From Eubacterium sp. (GTDB lineage Bacteria > Bacillota > Clostridia > Peptostreptococcales > Anaerovoracaceae), in contig JAFOKI010000278.1 of assembly GCA_017419895.1 (NCBI GenBank), forward strand, positions 1-6,669: DNA of 6,669 nucleotides. The letters are read 5' to 3'. Shown here piece by piece: positions 5,123-6,669 of the stretch; the stretch's first letter is position 1, and each line of letters starts with the position of its first letter. A program made the translations under genes and the position numbers. Below the pieces are notes generated by a model. That model searched no databases. It was not told where the DNA came from and saw nothing but the letters and a program-made list of their open reading frames with translations.

Positions 5123-6669
5123 AATGTGAGTTTCCCTTCCATGCGTGAAAAATCTATATTCATTTCAATCCCGTCTTCAAGTCGCAAGTGCGCGCCTCCT
5201 GTCGACTCATCCATTGACAATATCGGGAACAGTTCTTCCTCAGTAAACGGTTCTTCTGATCTTTTGGAAATGAATTGCGAGATCAATAGAGGCGTTTTGT
5301 ATCTTCTTCTTTTGTCCGATGTATATGACGCGACTATCACCGAAGTGTTTTTCCACAAAGGATTAACGCCTGTACGTTCCAGAACTTCTGCCCGTTCCCA
5401 GCCGCCCCATACAGTCATTGCCATCTGAAGAGGCCGTCCGTCAGCAGCTTTGTTGTTTAGAATAACCGCGTGACCGGGCAGTCTGTCTGAAGGCGCATCT
5501 ATGGCAGTCACGGTTTTACCGTCAGACGGAAATCCCCAGGATCCCAAAGTCAGGGAGAGGGGACGCGGCACCGGATCTGCCTGACACACCTGTATGAATC
5601 CAAGTTCCACCGGGATATCCGCGGTATAAAGACTGCTCAGCCAGTGCCATTCCATCCATGGTACGAACGAGAAGAAACTTCGTCTGTAAAGGATACGGTC
5701 ATTCTCACCGCAGCTGAATACTGCGTTGCAGAATTCGTGTCCGGAACTGTTTGTTGTAAGGATGTACTGCTGCGACGCAGCGTGGTATTTGTTCAGTATA
5801 TCCTTTGTATCGATCTCGGGAGGAAAGTCCGAGTGATAGCTGATTTTGGCGTACAGGGACGCATCGTTAGCCACGTCTGCAGAGAGCAGGACTTTTCCGC
5901 TCCGAAGTATAGATGAACCGTTCCTGGGATGCTGCGACAGGGATATGCCCGGCTCCGGCAGATAATAGACATGATGAACGGAGCCTTTGCTGGTGTAATC
6001 ATCCGACGGGAAGAAGGGTTCCTCGGCAACGGTCCAGAACTGATGATCCTCAGGGAGAGCGAGAAACAGAAAAGCAAGACCCATCCAGTAGGCTGATGCG
6101 GAGCATGAATAATGCTGCAGTACTGGCGGGAATGGTCCGAAAAGCCCGGGGGAGAGCACTCCGTCAGCCAGTAATTCTTTGTGTTCAAGGAATCTGAGCA
6201 GCACTGAAGATGCAAGTGCGCGCGCCTTCCCGGGAGGCATTCCTGCACCGTTTTCGTTTCCGGCAGAATGATCATGAAGATAAATATTGCCGAAAATTGC
6301 CGACAGATGCGCACAGCGGTACAGGGAACTCCTGCCGTAGAATATCATCCTGCCTTCCTCCGAGAACAAAGCGGGAAAATGCCGCATAAGCTCATCGGAA
6401 GCCTCACGGATAGTTGATGCCGCACGCGGCTCAAAACGGTCTCCGTACCAGACGCACCAGAGCGGCCCGAACAGCTGGAATGCCCATAAGTTATAGTAGT
6501 CAAAGTGTGAGCCGTCCCGGTACCAGCCGTTTCCAGCGTACAGATCTGTTATAAGGCATGCATAGCTGTGAACAAGTTTGTCATCGACGTCCCTGCCGTT
6601 TTGCCTAAGGAATGCCATCATGAGCAGGGCGAACAATATCCAGTTCTGACCGGGAATATTTGCATAAGC
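5119..6669 (-). CDS. DUF2264 domain protein, putative carbohydrate-active enzyme, 5' end cut by window
   Basis: The frame is open to the right edge, so 516 C-terminal residues are seen; whole family members are roughly 600-700 residues, so about 100 or more are missing. The visible part starts in a helix with GQNWILFALL. It then shows the DUF2264 signatures GWYRDGSHFDYYN (about 48-60), an FYGRSSLYR segment (about 110-118) and the conserved block HYSCSASAYWMGLAFLFLAL (about 186-205) followed by PEDHQFW. The N-terminal half is aromatic-rich and helical, like an alpha/alpha barrel; the second half is beta-rich. I recall the family being found in polysaccharide utilisation loci and connected with glycoside hydrolases acting on uronic acid-containing glycans, but no activity can be assigned from this sequence. 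There is no signal peptide in the visible part; the true N-terminus is outside. A TTG or internal ATG within the window is not the start because homologous sequence continues upstream. The stop overlaps the downstream glycosyltransferase start (ATGA). Confidence 0.87.
   Translation of the reverse strand, partial: AYANIPGQNWILFALLMMAFLRQNGRDVDDKLVHSYACLITDLYAGNGWYRDGSHFDYYNLWAFQLFGPLWCVWYGDRFEPRAASTIREASDELMRHFPALFSEEGRMIFYGRSSLYRCAHLSAIFGNIYLHDHSAGNENGAGMPPGKARALASSVLLRFLEHKELLADGVLSPGLFGPFPPVLQHYSCSASAYWMGLAFLFLALPEDHQFWTVAEEPFFPSDDYTSKGSVHHVYYLPEPGISLSQHPRNGSSILRSGKVLLSADVANDASLYAKISYHSDFPPEIDTKDILNKYHAASQQYILTTNSSGHEFCNAVFSCGENDRILYRRSFFSFVPWMEWHWLSSLYTADIPVELGFIQVCQADPVPRPLSLTLGSWGFPSDGKTVTAIDAPSDRLPGHAVILNNKAADGRPLQMAMTVWGGWERAEVLERTGVNPLWKNTSVIVASYTSDKRRRYKTPLLISQFISKRSEEPFTEEELFPILSMDESTGGAHLRLEDGIEMNIDFSRMEGKLTL

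Noticed and set aside
5793..6314. Minus-strand 173-codon open frame within the DUF2264 gene
   Set aside because: It is an out-of-frame shadow of a continuous, motif-supported coding region, with no sign of a frameshift.

Overview
The window looks like chromosomal DNA of a Gram-positive anaerobe, probably a member of the Clostridia. This is an inference from moderate GC content, consensus-like promoters, AAAGGAG-type ribosome binding sites, compact terminators and protein flavour; no marker fixes the genus. I see no insertion sequence, phage gene or CRISPR array.

Left block (1-1530). Two minus-strand genes form a tight pair: rsmJ (16S rRNA guanine-N2 methyltransferase) and, 4 bp after it, a ketopantoate reductase-like dehydrogenase that runs off the left edge. 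The ribosome binding site of the second gene is made from the last codons of rsmJ. A near-consensus promoter places the rsmJ transcription start almost on its ATG, so the mRNA may be leaderless. The same intergenic region carries the divergent promoter of a LysR-type regulator, with a candidate operator over its transcription start.

Middle block (1531-3955). The LysR-type regulator on the plus strand converges on a histidinol dehydrogenase (HisD) family gene on the minus strand, and a strong hairpin terminator lies between them. The HisD-family protein keeps all zinc and catalytic residues. It stands apart from any his genes in view, and several sequence details recall the HpsN/sulfopropanediol dehydrogenase-like branch more than the biosynthetic enzyme. 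The regulator next door may control it.

Right block (3956-6669). A complete tRNA-Pro(GGG) with its own promoter and an 18-bp-stem terminator faces a minus-strand operon. That operon holds a DUF2264 protein (cut by the right edge) and a family 2 glycosyltransferase, overlapping by ATGA. The glycosyltransferase stop codon lies inside the tRNA terminator stem. DUF2264 proteins are predicted to be carbohydrate-active, so this pair suggests a small glycan-related module, function unknown.

Overall the window is mostly ordinary chromosome. The most notable points are the orphan HisD-like enzyme beside a LysR regulator, the possibly leaderless rsmJ, and the translationally coupled DUF2264-glycosyltransferase pair.
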